Under the pieces are notes generated by a model that worked only from the letters and a program-made list of their open reading frames with translations, was not told the DNA's origin and made no database searches. Positions 1-12,878 of a stretch of 64,000 nt of DNA are shown here, piece by piece; the first letter of the stretch is position 1; each line of letters starts with the position of its first letter. The translations under genes and the position numbers were made by a program. The stretch comes from Suillus spraguei (lineage: Eukaryota > Basidiomycota > Agaricomycetes > Boletales > Suillaceae), in contig JABCPU010000017.1 of NCBI GenBank assembly GCA_016800925.1, positions 124,001 to 188,000 of the forward strand. The letters run 5' to 3'.

Positions 1-1998
1 ATAATATTGCACCCCGACTTTCCCAATGCCAGATTTGTTTCGCACTCTTTTCTACCACTTCAAGAACTGATAACCAGAATACTGTATTTCGTGAAATGCT
101 AGTGATCTAGTTCTCAGTTCTTGATATATGGTACGATCAGCTTCAAGACGAGATCATGCACGGTGTGTACTGTACTATAATGAAATATGGTGTTGGCGGC
201 ATGGGATTTTCAAGAGCCTTTATCACCCTGATTCCATCTCAGCATATAGACCATACTGAGTCATATATGCGTGCTATAACCCTGTATTGATCGACAGAGC
301 GTGACATAAAGACTCACTGAGTGGCTGACAATGATCATGGCACTTGGATAAAATGATACACCCAAACGTCGTTTGTCACTGCTTCAAGAACCGATGGCTG
401 TATTATTTTCTTGTTTGTACACCATCTGGCTCTTGCAATATCTGGTATGATGCATTGAATCTGATTAGTGATAAGGATAAGGACTAAGATTACACACGGT
501 GGCGGTTATCTATACAAAGGAACACTAAACAAAACTCGTTTGTATATCAATCTTACTAGTTATTTGCACCTCCGATTTCATCATGGCCCAGTCTTAACAG
601 AATTCAGGGGTGGAACGTAACTCGTGCGTAAAGGGTATAGTAGCTTAATTACTCATGATGTCATCGATCGTCGATGCCTCAATTGGATCTGAGAGGTAGA
701 TCTAAAGATGGGATTTCTGGTAGCACCTGCAAGTTCGAACTTCAAACAACACAACTCCTTTAGTCTGCACATAAGATGTACCTTGAACTTCTATCTTAGC
801 TGTGACTGGAAGTGAGCGCATACATAGGTAACACCAAGTACGCAAATACATCAATTCACTCATACCATGTACTCTTAGACTTACATCTTAGTCTCTCTCG
901 AAGAACTGAGATGTTTCTACCCTATGACGCTGGACTTTATAGTAAGTGACTCATTGACATATATCGCAGAGGCTCGGCCGACGTCAGCGCGCTGCACCTC
1001 ATTGGCCTCTTTAGGCTTGCGCTCGAACCACGTTCCTCAGCTTCTCCCCCTCTTGCCTTGCTTCTCTTCTTCGGCCATTTCCTTCTCTTCTCTCTCTGGT
1101 GCGTCAGGCTTCAACAATCCCTCCCTACTACTTTCACTATGTGCTATAAGCACATATTTGCCATAGCAAAAGGAAAGAAACTTGCTCTGAAGAAGCACAC
1201 AATTAGAATACCACCAAGACCACCAACCAGTCATTCAGTACGTGTCATGCCACGACACAAGCACATGACAGAGGATTTCGCATTCGGGTTTGGAGCATCT
1301 GAGCAGCGCGGGGGCGTTGCATACGGGGGCCCAACACTGAGAGGGTTGGTGGTGGCAAACCGGTAAGCACATCAGGGAAATGTAATTCACTCCCGGGTGC
1401 TACGGAGTGCTACGGAGCACTCCGTAGCACAATCCAACCCGCTGATGCATTCGTAGAGAATTTGCTCGCAATCTGATTGTATCAGAACCTCAATGGGCAT
1501 TGGGCGTCTTGGGATCAAATCGGCAGCACTCCGCACCACAACCATACTGAGGGTCCTGCCCTGGACTGCTCTTAAACAATCCACGTCACTCAGTCCTGCG
1601 GACGTTCGTACTCATGATGCCCATTTCCGCTCGCTGTACCATTGTTAAGGAGAAAGATCTGGCTTTGTCCTGAAGTATTCGCAGGCATACTCGAACTGAT
1701 GAAGAGAAGCGGAAGTCGCCATGGTAGTCAATGAAAGAGCACGAAAAAGAGAACGAACGGTGAACAAAAAATCAAACTGTCCGAGCTGAAATAAGATTCT
1801 ATGTTCGCCAATACGATCTACGAAAGCCGTGAATTGCGGGTCCCCCATAGTGCGAATTGACGTCGTCGAGACTCAAGATGCGAATGCTATGCCAAAACGT
1901 CGATGGCTTTGCCTACGCTGCGATTCAACCACTCGTATAAATCCATATGCTACTTTGCGTCGGAAAAACTATTCCCTGTATATTTTGGCAATTCCATA
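1..1998. other. gene-free stretch with relics of local repeats
   Basis: I find no coding region with family features. Three parts recur elsewhere. About 30-180 resembles about 10,650-10,800 and 44,930-45,060. About 300-650 resembles 7,620-7,850. About 740-890 resembles the sequence downstream of the two mini-protein genes (about 13,330-13,480 and 21,000-21,160). The last suggests that a further copy of that block once lay here and lost its gene. Confidence 0.5.
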
Positions 1999-3489
1999 CT
2001 AGTTAGTTGTGGCATCAGTGAACGGGGTTTTGGCAAAACCGACTGCGCGATTGTCGCGATCTAAAACGGTGTAGTAGCGATGCATAAATGTGTAGCCCAG
2101 GATAAAGCTGTATCGCCCTTCGCCAGTTTCCGTGCCCAGGCTCTTAATGATGAGATATATACCACCTTCCTCAGCACCACAAAGCTTGGAGTTGAGAAAA
2201 CGAGGCCAGATTTGGGCGTTGGGAGTGAGACTGAGGATTTGCTGTGCAAAATGGTGAACAAGGGGTGTGAGAGCTGACAGAATTGACATACATTGCCAAT
2301 ATGGAACTTCAACTTCCGTAGGGCTTTATACTGGTCAATGTTAATACGGAGATGACCAGTCGGCTGATCGATAGTAGCGCCGGTTGCAGCTTGGTACCTG
2401 GCATATGCATCTATCAAACGCTGATTAGACCACTATTACTCACTACACTCTAAATGCACACCGGAGGCAAGGTAAATATAGATGCAGCCAGTATCGATGA
2501 TACCAGCAGATAAGAATAAGATGTCCGTGTCGCCGTAAGTGATTAGCATATCGATACCACAGTAGTCCGTGGTGGAAGGGGTGTTGGTGACATCACTGAA
2601 ACAACATAATTACTAAGAGTCCGGATTGATCTGGGAGCTGAGGTAGCTTACGTGTATACAATTTTATCAATGCACTTGGTATAGTCGGGTTCACCAAAAG
2701 CGAGCTCTCCGACATGGGTGTCTGGATTCTTAGTAAGGGGATGGAGAAAGATACCAACAATGTTCCGATCAATGACGTCTGCGGTAACCAGCCAGTCAGT
2801 GAAGGTTGGATACGTGGCAGCCGCGTTATCTGGGAGGGTGTTGAGTGTCAAATCTCGAGGCCCGAGGCCAAGGATACCGTCATCTCCCAAGTTCGTGGAA
2901 GTAGTAGAACCAACAGCGAGTTTGTACTTGGGGATGGTGAGCCCACGACCGAGAGAGACGGTATCAAGGAAGAAAGTTCCTATATATAATTATAGGTATT
3001 TTCAACTTATGATATTGTTATATGCCATACCAGAGAAGGAACAAGAAGGAAGCCCCCCACCACCGTAGGCTGCCCTCACACTCTGTCCGGTGCTGGCACC
3101 AGTTCCGTCGTATGGAGTGTGGGCGCCAATCCATGTGACCGCGCTACCGGTGTCGAGAAGCAATCTGTCTTCAATAATCTATTAGCAGCCGCATGTTTTT
3201 TCGGTGTTGAACTAACAGGTCGTAGGGGGGCTGCCAACGTCAAGTGCTACGATGTATTGACCCGAACGGGTGAATAGTATAGGAATGCTTTTAGCACGTC
3301 GTTCAAGCGTATTGTAGTCTGTGAATGCCGCCACATGAGCTTATCGTGTTACACGAGGTCAATAGTACCATTGGAGAAGTCCAGTTTCCTGGTAAGGGCG
3401 GTATTAACGGGGGAATTGCCGACTTCAACGGGCGATCCCCTGATTGACAAAGGCAGGAGAAGTATCAACAAGGATACAGTGAAGAACAT
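1999..3489 (-). pseudogene. pepsin-like (A1) aspartic protease, broken
   Basis: This is a decayed paralog of the intact protease at 56,160-57,640. It starts with a hydrophobic signal peptide (MFFTVSLLILLLPLS). Both catalytic DTG motifs are still readable: the first near 3,150 (LLDTGS) and the second near 2,490 (GIIDTG). The intron positions match the intact gene, for example around 2,990 (GT/AG, after the GGGGLPS region) and before the DAYARYQ segment near 2,410. Two lesions lie in the propeptide region. An in-frame TAA at 3349-3351 stands where the intact copy has a Gln codon, and the frame that leads into the first DTG exon is shifted relative to the start codon. The rest of the mature enzyme looks continuous across its introns, so the inactivation may be recent. 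A functional secreted protease from this copy is unlikely unless translation starts elsewhere. Confidence 0.8.
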
Positions 3490-4405
3490 GGCTTGTTGGA
3501 AGTAATATCATACTCAGTAGCCCATGATATACTTCAAGTTATGTGCCAGCGAATGCGATGACCGTGGCACGTACTATATCGAAACGTCTCCCTCGAAAAA
3601 GCAATGATGAGGTGTTTCCGATCTGGGTCACATCATGAGTGCAAGAATAACATTCGACCTCTCGATAACACGAGCGATTTGCTTGGCAGGTGGCAGGAAT
3701 TTCAATACAATCATTTGCCTAGTAGTTACCAGTGGTTCAAACATTCGACTCACCCACACGTTCATTTCCACAGATGCCACCCATTATGAATACATTACCC
3801 AGGCTAGTGTAGCAAGCGTTACTGAGCGCTGGGGAGAGCGGTTGTATATCCACACTGCGACCGTCCCCTGGGAGTCACGAGCCCTTGGGAGAAGAGTTTT
3901 GTCAGACGCAAATGACCCACGTCAATAATGTAGCGTTGACGGTACGTCCTTGTTTCAGAGTGCCGGGTTCACTGCGGAAACGAGAATTTGATCAGACCTG
4001 GACAGGGTGCGAAAGACGACATAGTAACCGGTACATAATCGGTGGTAAATCATGCAAAGCCCATCAGCGAGTTGGATTGTGCTACATTTAGTGACGAGCT
4101 TGACTCGGAAGGAGCCGAAACGGTGGCTTAAACCTTAAATCATCGGTGATAGCTAGTTTTTGTATACGCTACCTTATGTCCTATCCTACGCTCGACATCT
4201 GCTCTAAATTTATAACTTCATATCTCGAACTCGTAGCCTCGTTTACAATAGTAGATGTATAGCATCGATAGCTGTAAATGCACGGTAATATGAGCGGTCC
4301 GCGATAACCCCTCCAATGCAACACGAGTTACTCCGTACTTCTAATTTCAACAGCGGTCGATGTAAAGGCAAGTTAGCATACTCTGTTATAGCTATTGTAA
4401 TGAAG
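3490..4405. other. intergenic, no gene seen
   Basis: No supported gene. The short stretch about 3,990-4,060 resembles about 15,390-15,450, one of the small dispersed repeats of this window. The rest separates the diverging 5' end of the protease relic from the 3' end of membrane paralog A. Confidence 0.4.
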
Positions 4406-6586
4406 TTACAAATGTGGAATAAACTCGGACCAAACTACAGTACGGTATGCGCCAGGAGGAAGTGATCGTAAGCTCAGGAACATAAGCACAATTATTGTAA
4501 ACCGTGCAAATAAGTAAAGAAATATGAAGCAGGTAACACCAACAAACGTGCCAACAAAAATGCCAAAAAAAGCGCCAGCAAGAGCAAAAAAAGCGCCAAC
4601 AAGAGCAAAAACTAGGCCAACACTGTAAATAACTACGACAACAATCCAGACAATCCAGATAACAATTACGACAAATACGACCACAGTTGTGATAACAAAT
4701 TTGATCGCTATTAGGAAAGGCAGGATGATACGTCGTAGCCAGGATGGGACTTTCTCCCATGCACGTTTCAAGCATGTTGGTACTTCAACTCTAACCCATG
4801 CATCCTTCCCGCGGTCTCTTACTACAAGATACAGTATCGCTGGAAGTCCAACCAAGGTCCCTAGTACATCTACATCTTCCCAGGCCGTTAGTGCATGTTT
4901 CAAGTCAGTGGCGTAATCGTGTGACAGAAAAACCGCAGCACCAAGGAAAGGCACCATCATCGAACATGGCACCCCAATAGAAGCCACACGCCATAAGATC
5001 TGTTTCGTGTGTCCTGGAAAAAAATTCCAGCCCAGACAATGTATCGCTCCAAACACCATTCCACTGGCACTTCCGAAGGCTGTCGGGATCTTAGCCAAGC
5101 TAGAGTCTGAAAACCTAATGTAAAGCACTTCGGACAAAAAACCTTGTATTTGAGGCGGCGTTGAACTTGAATGCAGGAAAATCAGAACAAGTTCTTCTAG
5201 GAATACTGATAACATACTAGTGCTTGTCGCGTAAGTTTTCACTGTCAGACGGAGGAGCAGTTGCTTCCGAGTTCCAATGAACAATGTAAGGGCGTCCTAC
5301 GTCCTTGGGCTTCTTCAACCATAAGAGATAGGAAATGCATGCAACGACGGCTATAGCCAGGGTGTCAATTTCAAGCAGTGTTACTGGGAGGTTCTTGGCG
5401 TGGCGGGCGACGATCTGGATGACAAACCACAGTAGCTGACAAATAGCGGCGATTTTTGATAATAGATCGCCCTTGCTCCGGTCTTCTATGTCTGCTTCCG
5501 TGATGTCGGGCATCTTCACGGATCCTGACTGAACGAACCGCAGGAGCTCCTCGGGTGTGAGAGTGGCCCACGGCTGACCGTTCACATGAAGCACGAATCC
5601 TCCCATGTATGCGAAGAACCCGTGCCTCACTGTCCATACTGTAAATGCATACGTCTTACATTAGTTTCTTCCTGGTTGAAAAGTCTGAGTATGTGACTGA
5701 CCATTGCATAAACTGTTGCTTGATTTTGATCGTCGGCGGCAACAATTAATCGGGTTTAATCGTCGGATGTAACCAAGTAACATAATCCCCAGCTTTCTCC
5801 ACCATTTGTCATGTTGTACAGCATGACCTAAGAAATCATTGAAATGCATACGTCTTACATTAGTTTCTTCTTGGTTGAAAAGTCTGAGTATGTGACTGAC
5901 CATCGCATAAACTGTTGCTTGATTTTGATCGTCGGCGGCAACAATTAATTGGGTTTAATCGTCGGATGTAACCAAGCAACATAATCCCCAGCTTTCTCCA
6001 CCATTTGTCATGTTGTACACTATGACCTAAGAAATCGTTGAAATGCATACGTCTTACATTAGTTTCTTCTTGGTTGAAAAGTCTGAGTATGTGACTGACC
6101 ATCGCATAAACTGTTGCTTGATTTTGATCGTCGGCGGCAACAATTAATTGGGTTTAATCGTCGGATGTAACCAAGTAACGTAATCCACCATTTGTCATGT
6201 TTTATACCTAAGAATTCGTTGAAATCGTCTGCGACTTTACATGCGTTCAAAAGCTCCCATGCGGCCAAGATGGTTATGGCTTCCGGGGCGATCAACGCCA
6301 GTACCATGAGAAGTAGACGACGACCGGTAATGTCCCATTTGTTGTGGTTCATATACGGAATGTTCATATGGACGGCGGTCCACGTGCATGCAAACAAAGT
6401 TAAGCCACAACTCGAAAGAATATCCCACACAGTCCTGGTGTTGCAGACTGGGGAGTTGCTGGCATCAAATGTATTGATACAGGTATCGTTGAGACCCGAG
6501 AGTGAAGCATGAGCAAATGGTACGCCGAAGAGAGCAGCACAAAGTAAGAGGACCATCGAAAAGTTGAGGGCATGGCGTCTGTTCAT
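4406..6586 (-). CDS. multi-pass membrane protein, Agaricomycete family, paralog A
   Basis: The function is unknown; I recognise the family only as a multi-copy Agaricomycete group with motifs such as TRTxWDIxxSCGLTLFACTW, HGFFAYMGGF and LRSLPPGAYxTVVW. Exons read on the minus strand: 6586-6100, 6026-5901, 5827-5702, 5638-5218, 5165-4406. They join without a stop into 639 codons plus stop. A signal peptide (MVLLLCAALFGVPFAHA) is followed by a conserved Cys-containing luminal part, then the HGFFAYMGG block, then several hydrophobic segments. A very hydrophobic low-complexity stretch rich in Val, Ile, Phe and Ala lies before the C-terminal RSLPPGAYRTVVW. The last intron (5166-5217, 52 nt) is conserved in paralog B. 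Exons 2 and 3 are products of a 199-bp tandem duplication, and skipping them keeps the frame. Upstream and downstream flanks resemble those of paralogs B and C. Confidence 0.75.
5643..6240 (-). repeat. 199-bp tandem repeat carrying exon, donor and acceptor
   Basis: Units begin at 5643, 5842 and 6041 (exact 199-bp spacing); the third is shortened by small deletions. Read on the minus strand, each unit contains the 3' part of exon 1, a GTCAGT donor and the start of the intron. Copying created TTCTTAG acceptors at 5828-5834 and 6027-6033. The result is two 126-nt exons (5702-5827 and 5901-6026) separated by 73-nt introns (5828-5900, 6027-6099), all in the same phase. Each extra exon adds 42 residues around HDKWW, YIRRLNPINCC and SKSSNSLC. 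Confidence 0.85.
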
Positions 6587-7838
6587 TCTGCTCCCTTTTT
6601 ATGGGTGCAGCTGCCACCGCGTGTATCAATCTGTGAATGATAGATAAGCCAAGTTCAAGCGCTGACGTTTACACATACCTCGAGGCTATCATACCACCGG
6701 CAGAGGGAACCTAAATACTATAGTCACATCCACTAACAATAAAAATCACTGGAAAATGCACTGATAGCTTATACTGAAATTGACATCAGACCGCATTCCA
6801 TCATAGAGTGCTAATTCTGAGTTTCAGTTGATAATCCTCATTCAAGTTGAACTGAGAGAATCATGGCGCGTTAGTGCAAAACGAATTTCAAAATTTCCCG
6901 CATTCACAGGGTAGATTCACAAAATTCAAGGCCCTCTAATTTATCACGAATTTGGATAAATTACTCCCAAAGGCTCCGATCAGAAGGATCAGGTAGAATG
7001 AACTTCTGACTGCATGGATGCAGCAGCACTGAGGCTGTAAAGCTTCTTTAGCGCTAAACGTAGAACGTAAATCAATATCACTATGTAACATCTAGCAAAT
7101 TTTTCTCTACCGTCACAGACTGCAGAGTTCGCAGGAAGGCTATGATCTCCATTCAACCAATGCGTACTGTCATGAAATCTACCTCCAAATCCAAATCCGA
7201 TGAGGATGATGCGAGAATGTGTGGAGGATATTTTCGACCAGCAACAGGTGAAAACGACATGACTCAGGGTCCTGACTCCAAATCATTCTATACGAGTATA
7301 TCTGTGCTCATGGAATGGAAGGAGTATGATCGAGAGTGTTGTGGAAACAGACTATAACGAGTCAATTGCAAAGACGTTCAACGCCTGGCCTTCAATAGAA
7401 CGGGCGGACTTTCAAACCTACCCCGTTCTTAGCGCTTGTTGTAAGTAGAGCTTTCTTACATGTCTCCTCACGTTTATTGATTAACCTTGTGGTTTTTGGT
7501 AGCAAGTCATGAGCTATTTAATAACACACTAATTCCCGCTACCTTAAGGCAGTGGTCTTGTAGCAAGTGGCTAATTTGTAAGGATTTCGTATCCTCTACG
7601 CCCTGACACTGCTTCAAAAACAAACTTAATCGGCAGGGCATGGCATAAAGACTCACTGAGTGGCTGACAACAACCATGGTACTTGGATAAAATAATACGC
7701 ACAAACGCCAGATTTATCTTGTGTCGTTTGTCTTGAGTTATTCGCACCTATGATTTATTACGTGGCACAGTCTTAATTAGATATAAACAAGGGTGGAACA
7801 TTTGAAGTTCGAACCCGTGCGTAAAGGGTATGAGGTGC
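6587..7838. other. upstream region of paralog A and repeat-derived DNA
   Basis: No gene seen. About 6,590-6,700 matches the 5' flank of paralogs B and C (the block beginning with CTCCCTTTTTATGGGTGCA in plus-strand order), so it may hold shared promoter elements. About 7,130-7,500 weakly resembles 19,930-20,200, and 7,620-7,838 resembles 300-600. Confidence 0.45.
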
Positions 7839-7840
7839 TA

Positions 7841-8045
7841 GCGCCGGCCCTTATACATGTACATGCCTCAAGGCCACTATAGCCATTCTAGTGCCGAAGG
7901 ATAGTGAATTTTTGGCATCGCTTGAAAAATGCTTGCATGATGTGCCAGCGCCGGCCCTTATACACATGTACATGCCTCAAGGCCACTATTGCGATTCTAG
8001 TGCCGAAGGATGGTGAATTTTTGGCATCGCTGCATATGAAAAATG
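7841..8045. repeat. 107-bp direct tandem repeat
   Basis: The motif GCGCCGGCCCTTATAC begins at 7841 and again at 7948. Each time it runs through ATGCCTCAAGGCCACTAT and TGAATTTTTGGCATCGCT to GAAAAATG. The two units differ by a few substitutions and small indels. A more diverged version follows at about 8,100-8,160, related to the 5' flank of the membrane-protein genes. Confidence 0.75.
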
Positions 8046-8099
8046 GTGGCTGATCATCCTGCTGTGTTTTGAAGGGTTACCACATGTATTAATTCCCGC

Positions 8100-9130
8100 A
8101 TAATAAGCCAGGTTCGAGTGCTGGCGCTTATGCACAGGCGCACGCCCTGAGGCCATCATAATCGCCGATAGCGCATGAATCTAAATATGTGGTGTCATGG
8201 TACATGTTGAATGCAGTATGCCTGGCTATGAGACGCGAGACGTACTTGTATAGTGTCATCAGTCTAACCCTATGAAATGCAGGGCAGAGTGCCTATAGTC
8301 GGACTATTGATTTGAAGGTTATCGGAAGGTTGAACATCACGGGCGATGAAACACGCAAGCTGAAGCATGGCGATACTGTTCGATAGTCCACCACCTTTAC
8401 TTCGATCTTCCATCTCTGCCTCACATAACAAGCATGACTATAATACATCACAAACAAGGTGCCGAAATTCATGAGGAGTATGAATAATGCGCAGCTTGCA
8501 AGTGGCGTAGCCTGAGAGCATGAATTCGCCCATCCATCCATGGTACATTGTACATCCTATGAAGGTGTTGGTTGTATGTTCATCCTGCCTGACTGAAGAG
8601 CCTGAACGCGTAACTGACCATTGAACTCTGCCGCAGGCATGGGAGCGCTTAAACTTCCACTTGGGTTATCAATTTATCTATGGTAAGCCAGGTTCAAGGG
8701 TTGGCACTCACATGTGTATGCCTCGATGTTGCTGGAGCGAAGGCACAAGGAATCAAATTACATGCTTCGATCGGAACGAGCTGACTTCCATTGTACTTGA
8801 CGTTTCGCGGTCTCCTCGAGTGTGACATATTTGATAACGTTTCAGGTGTACCACACCACCTATCACAATAAGGCTCGCACAGACGGTTCATATGACTCTC
8901 GAACTAGCAGAATTGTGAGTGGACGACAGAAACAATAGTAGATAGAGACGTTCACCAGTCATGTACGTGGCTTCAAGGAATGCGTAACATTTAATAACTA
9001 GCTGCTATGGCAACACTGCAATAGGACGCAGTCATTGTGTCAAGATCAAAGGATACATGGCATCCTGTGATGCTTGCAGTTGCTAGCACTCATCATTTAG
9101 CAGACGAAGATAAAAAGTAGAATACGATGG
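8100..9130. repeat. segmental duplication, partner of about 19,040-19,900
   Basis: Long similar stretches are visible, for example TATGAAATGCAGGGCAGAG at about 8,270 and 19,208, and AGTCCACCACCTTTACTTCGATCTTC (8,384-8,409) against its counterpart at 19,315. A shorter match lies at 31,730-31,900. In B and C this block sits directly upstream of the membrane-protein gene, so it is probably old 5'-flanking DNA. The minus-strand reading frame at 8,293-8,541 has hydrophobic residues, but it is not conserved in the partner and I do not call it a gene. Confidence 0.65.
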
Positions 9131-11754
9131 CATTTCATAGTGCAAATACAAAAACCGCCACGAAAAACACGAACAAAGGGTCCTCTATACGTGTCTAGTG
9201 CCATGGGAGATTGTTCAAGTTGTGGGGACGGTTTGCGAAGCTATGGCAAGTCGAATGCTGGATGCCCGGAAGCGGACTTTGAAACCCCCTTCTTGAATTT
9301 TTGCTGAACATGTCTCCTCGCCATATGGAGTGCTCAGTGAATGCCATCATATTCTTGCTGCGCTGCACACACAAAGCTCGGCCATAACGAGTGTAGTTTA
9401 TTGTTATGTGCTCATTATATGAGATCAAGGACGGCTCTGGCAGTGGAGCAATACGAGGGATTGTTTGAATATGCGAGTGTGAGATTGTGGGTGTACCCGT
9501 TTGCATGCAGTGATCCAGAGTTATTTTTTGGAGTGAGGTCGATGATGCATTATTACGCATGCAGAGGTTTCGAACTTGATTTGGAGGTATGTTGTTATCA
9601 ATGGAATGGTATTTGACCTCCTGAACGGAGAGCACGTGCAGGTAACATTGGCCTCGTTATTGAAGCCTTAAATATCGTCACCACAATATTCACATTTGAA
9701 TTTGCTCATTCTAAACCCTTCTTCACTGGTAGTCCGTTGACATCACTGGTATAATCACCATTATTAACGGATACTTATGCTGAATGAACTGTAGTATTTC
9801 TCTCAGTTGAGGCCAGCTAACTTTTCATCAAGATGTCCTATTCAGTTTGTGGGTTGTGACTCACAGGCATGCCCGCCATGGCAGACCAAAAATAGAATTG
9901 GGCAAGATCCCGATTAGTTCGATGACCAAAGTACATGTGCGTCAATATACTACTGACCTCGCCCTTTCTCCGTCGATAAAAATATCTCTTCTCTTTCCAT
10001 CCAATCTATCTCATTCAATTTATCTCTTGTCTTATTAACCGTTAGGATGAGTGAGCCTTATTCAACGTGGGCGTTCTCGTTGACACACGAACCCAACCAA
10101 CCATTGTGGAATGGGTTTGTACTGCCATTACTCAGATCACAAGCAACATGTCGAACGACCCGACAAGTCTCGTCTGTAAGTTGGTACCTGGTTTTATCTT
10201 CATTACCGCTGGTAGCATTCAAACTTGAGTTCCGCTCTCACAAGTCCTGTCCGCTGGATAGCACGGAAATTTAAAAACCATCGAATTCGCCTTTCTTTTT
10301 CTGTCTTACTGAATTCCATCTAATACCATGCTCTCCGGTATTTTGAGCCTGAACACCCTGTTGCCCATCTAGAAAAATGCAAGTTCCTCACTCGACCTCG
10401 CTTGGAACCTCGCTGTCGTGCAAAATTCGTGTGGTTATGTTTGCTAGTGTAGAGAATAAAGCGATCTACCGTATGTCTTTCGTCCTTCATTGGCATCACT
10501 AGTGATCATTTTTTGTATTCAGCGCTCCGAGGATAGTAGAGCAAGTACACTTTTTTTCATGTCCCACATAGTGGCATAACAACGCCGATGAGGATGACGT
10601 TCTAGATCTGCGAGTACGTTTCTCATTTATCTATCCATCCCGAACGCAAGACTGGTACCCGTCTCGCACTCTTCACCACCATTTAAAAAACCGGCATTTA
10701 GTTCATATTTGGAACTAGTTCTTGTTCAAAATTGAGCTGCATGTCTGTTCTTGATGTGCGGTACGATTGGCATGTGGTGTCTTGTATTCACGATGAGATT
10801 GTCTTTGGTTCTCTCCAAAACTTGGGTCTCATGGCAAACCATTTGCGTTCTTGATATTATTGCTTGAGGTTTTGTTTCCTCGACTATTTATTGAGTTCTT
10901 CATCTGTTTCTTGATCGTATTAGAAAACTTATTATTCTATACAGACCTCTCGCTTAAAAATACCCATCCATAGACCGCTTCTCGACCTCGTGTAGCCCGT
11001 GCGACCTACACGTGCTGTGCACTATCTGCCCATATTCTTACCGCCACTACTGGATGGAGAATGTCAATTATCGAAGCTAACCATTGTACGTCTCCTCATT
11101 TTCGTTTTTCTAGCAGTAACTTTATATATTTTCCGAATCCCATTACTTGTCTGGCTCTTCTGGAACTCACACGAGCATATAATATTGTAGATGTCAATCC
11201 CTGCTGCTATTGCTCTCTTCCCAACTGACAAACCCTCCTTCAGTGCATCCTTTATCGCTCATAATAAGTATGTGGTACAAGCACTTAGTGTATGCACCTG
11301 CATCCATGACTAGATCCACCGACTACTGCAGTGAGATATGGTGCCCGAGAGATATACCGCCATTGGACAGAATATTGATCTCTCGTCATATGCACGTTCC
11401 ATAACTGCAAGTCTCATGTCCTCCAGACCAAGTCAATATATGCGTACGACTCACGGGATCGATGGTAACGGTCTACGTTCCTGATCGTTGGCGCCGGAAC
11501 GAATGAACTACGTATACAAGATGTCGTTGGTAGTCCCTTGACAGACGAATGTAAAGATGACTCTTCTCACAAAACAAGATCGTTCTAGTATGATATACTG
11601 GAGTTAATCGAGGATTCTGAATCCTGAAAATAAATTAGATTGTCGCAGCTGCAGGCCAAGTTGAACGCCCGAAACATAGTACATTGATGTCGTCATACAA
11701 GAACACGAATCAGCATGTATAATCAGCCCGGAAAGCAAGCACACAGAAGGTCGA
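9131..11754. other. gene-free stretch
   Basis: No reading frame here shows family motifs or a coherent exon series. About 10,650-10,800 belongs to the dispersed repeat also seen at 30-180 and 44,930-45,060. About 11,390-11,600 resembles 31,910-32,060, the 3' flank of the intact DUF2470 gene. Confidence 0.45.
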
Positions 11755-12592
11755 TTACTCAACCTTTGCCTTTGTAACACTTTCAATGGCTTTCTGCTGA
11801 ACGCGTCTTTTGAGGTCCACCCGCATTGGGTATCCGAATATCGTCGTACAGCCAACATAAGCAGCCTGAATACAAAATTAAGGCGCGGGGTTCGGAAAGT
11901 TGTGAGATAGGCACACCGTCACTATAGCGCCCTTTACATATTGCCTGCGAAGTGACTAGGTATAAAGTGTTTCGGCCCCATGAATGGCGCAGGTTACTGC
12001 GCAAGTGGTTTGGAAGGAAAGACAGAGACCAGTGGCATTTCTAAACGCATGCGCTGAGAAGAATGCATCCATAGCGGTGACAGAGAGGAATGTAGTGTCA
12101 GGCGGTGGTGGCGAAAGGGAATAGACGTATGCGAACAACACGATGCCTACGATGACAACTGTGCGAGGAATCTGGAATGTGGTTATTTGGGGGGCTTTGA
12201 ATGGATATATATGTAATTGTCAGAGACAAGACTGACTGAAAGCAAAGGTCGAGACGCACCATACCAAGACCCTCCTGAGCCTCTGCTTTCATACTCAGAA
12301 GCCGAGTTTTGACTTCCTCGTATCCCGAAAGCAGCGGGTCAAATGACACCCGGGTCGTATTCGATTGTCTGGACTTGAGCTTATACACAAACGTCATACC
12401 CTGGTAGATTCGTCAACATTAGCGAGTGTAGGTCATCTACTTGCCTGAACCTACCTTGAAGTCAATGCTGGACATCTCACACTGGTGGTGAGCACGTTGC
12501 CCTGAACTTTCCCGAAATATTTGACATTGTGAATGATGGTTCTTCATGTACATGCATAGGAAACCGGACTTGGAAGCGACCGGGTCCGACAT
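11755..12592 (-). pseudogene. DUF2470-domain protein, broken copy
   Basis: Paralog of the intact gene at 32,202-33,054, with the same start (MSDPVASKSGFLCMYMKNH) and the same C-terminal segment (AAYVGCTTIFGYPMRVDLKR) ending at 11,755. DUF2470 proteins are related to HugZ-like haem-binding folds; their role in fungi is not settled. Three lesions are visible against the intact copy. Exon 1 lacks about 11 nt after the KNH codons, which shifts the frame. The acceptor before exon 3 (TATAG in the intact copy) is missing. A TGG codon has become TAG in the segment that reads LYTWSFCRHYV in the intact copy (about 11,960). The second exon (GMTFVYKLKS to EAQEGLGM) is still well preserved. Confidence 0.8.
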
Positions 12593-12878
12593 AGTTGCCT
12601 TAGAAGACTTCTTGGATAATGAATTCTAGAGTTATAAAGCAAGGCGCCAATTCGAGATGTGCATGTCACATGATTCCAACCGACTCAGATGATCCAGTAA
12701 TATTTCGTGAGTCGTGAAGTAGCTTGATGTAAATCTGAACAGTTGGTTTGAGTACCATATGTAAGTGACTATGTCCTTTGTTCGCGTATGACGGCGGAAG
12801 AGGGTTATACCTAAGGAAGTTGCCTCCAGCCGCAGGTACATCTTTTCAACGACCAGAAATCCTCGTCCTTGTGGTTTT

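Noticed and set aside
5166..5217. Reading frames giving FLEELVLIFLHSSS in membrane paralogs A and B (also 18,096-18,147)
   Set aside because: This peptide is the translation of a conserved 52-nt GTATGT...CAAG intron. Removing it joins the flanking exons in phase.
8293..8541. Hydrophobic minus-strand frame resembling a membrane protein end
   Set aside because: The frame is not kept in the duplicated block at 19.2-19.4 kb and lies in repeated 5'-flanking DNA.
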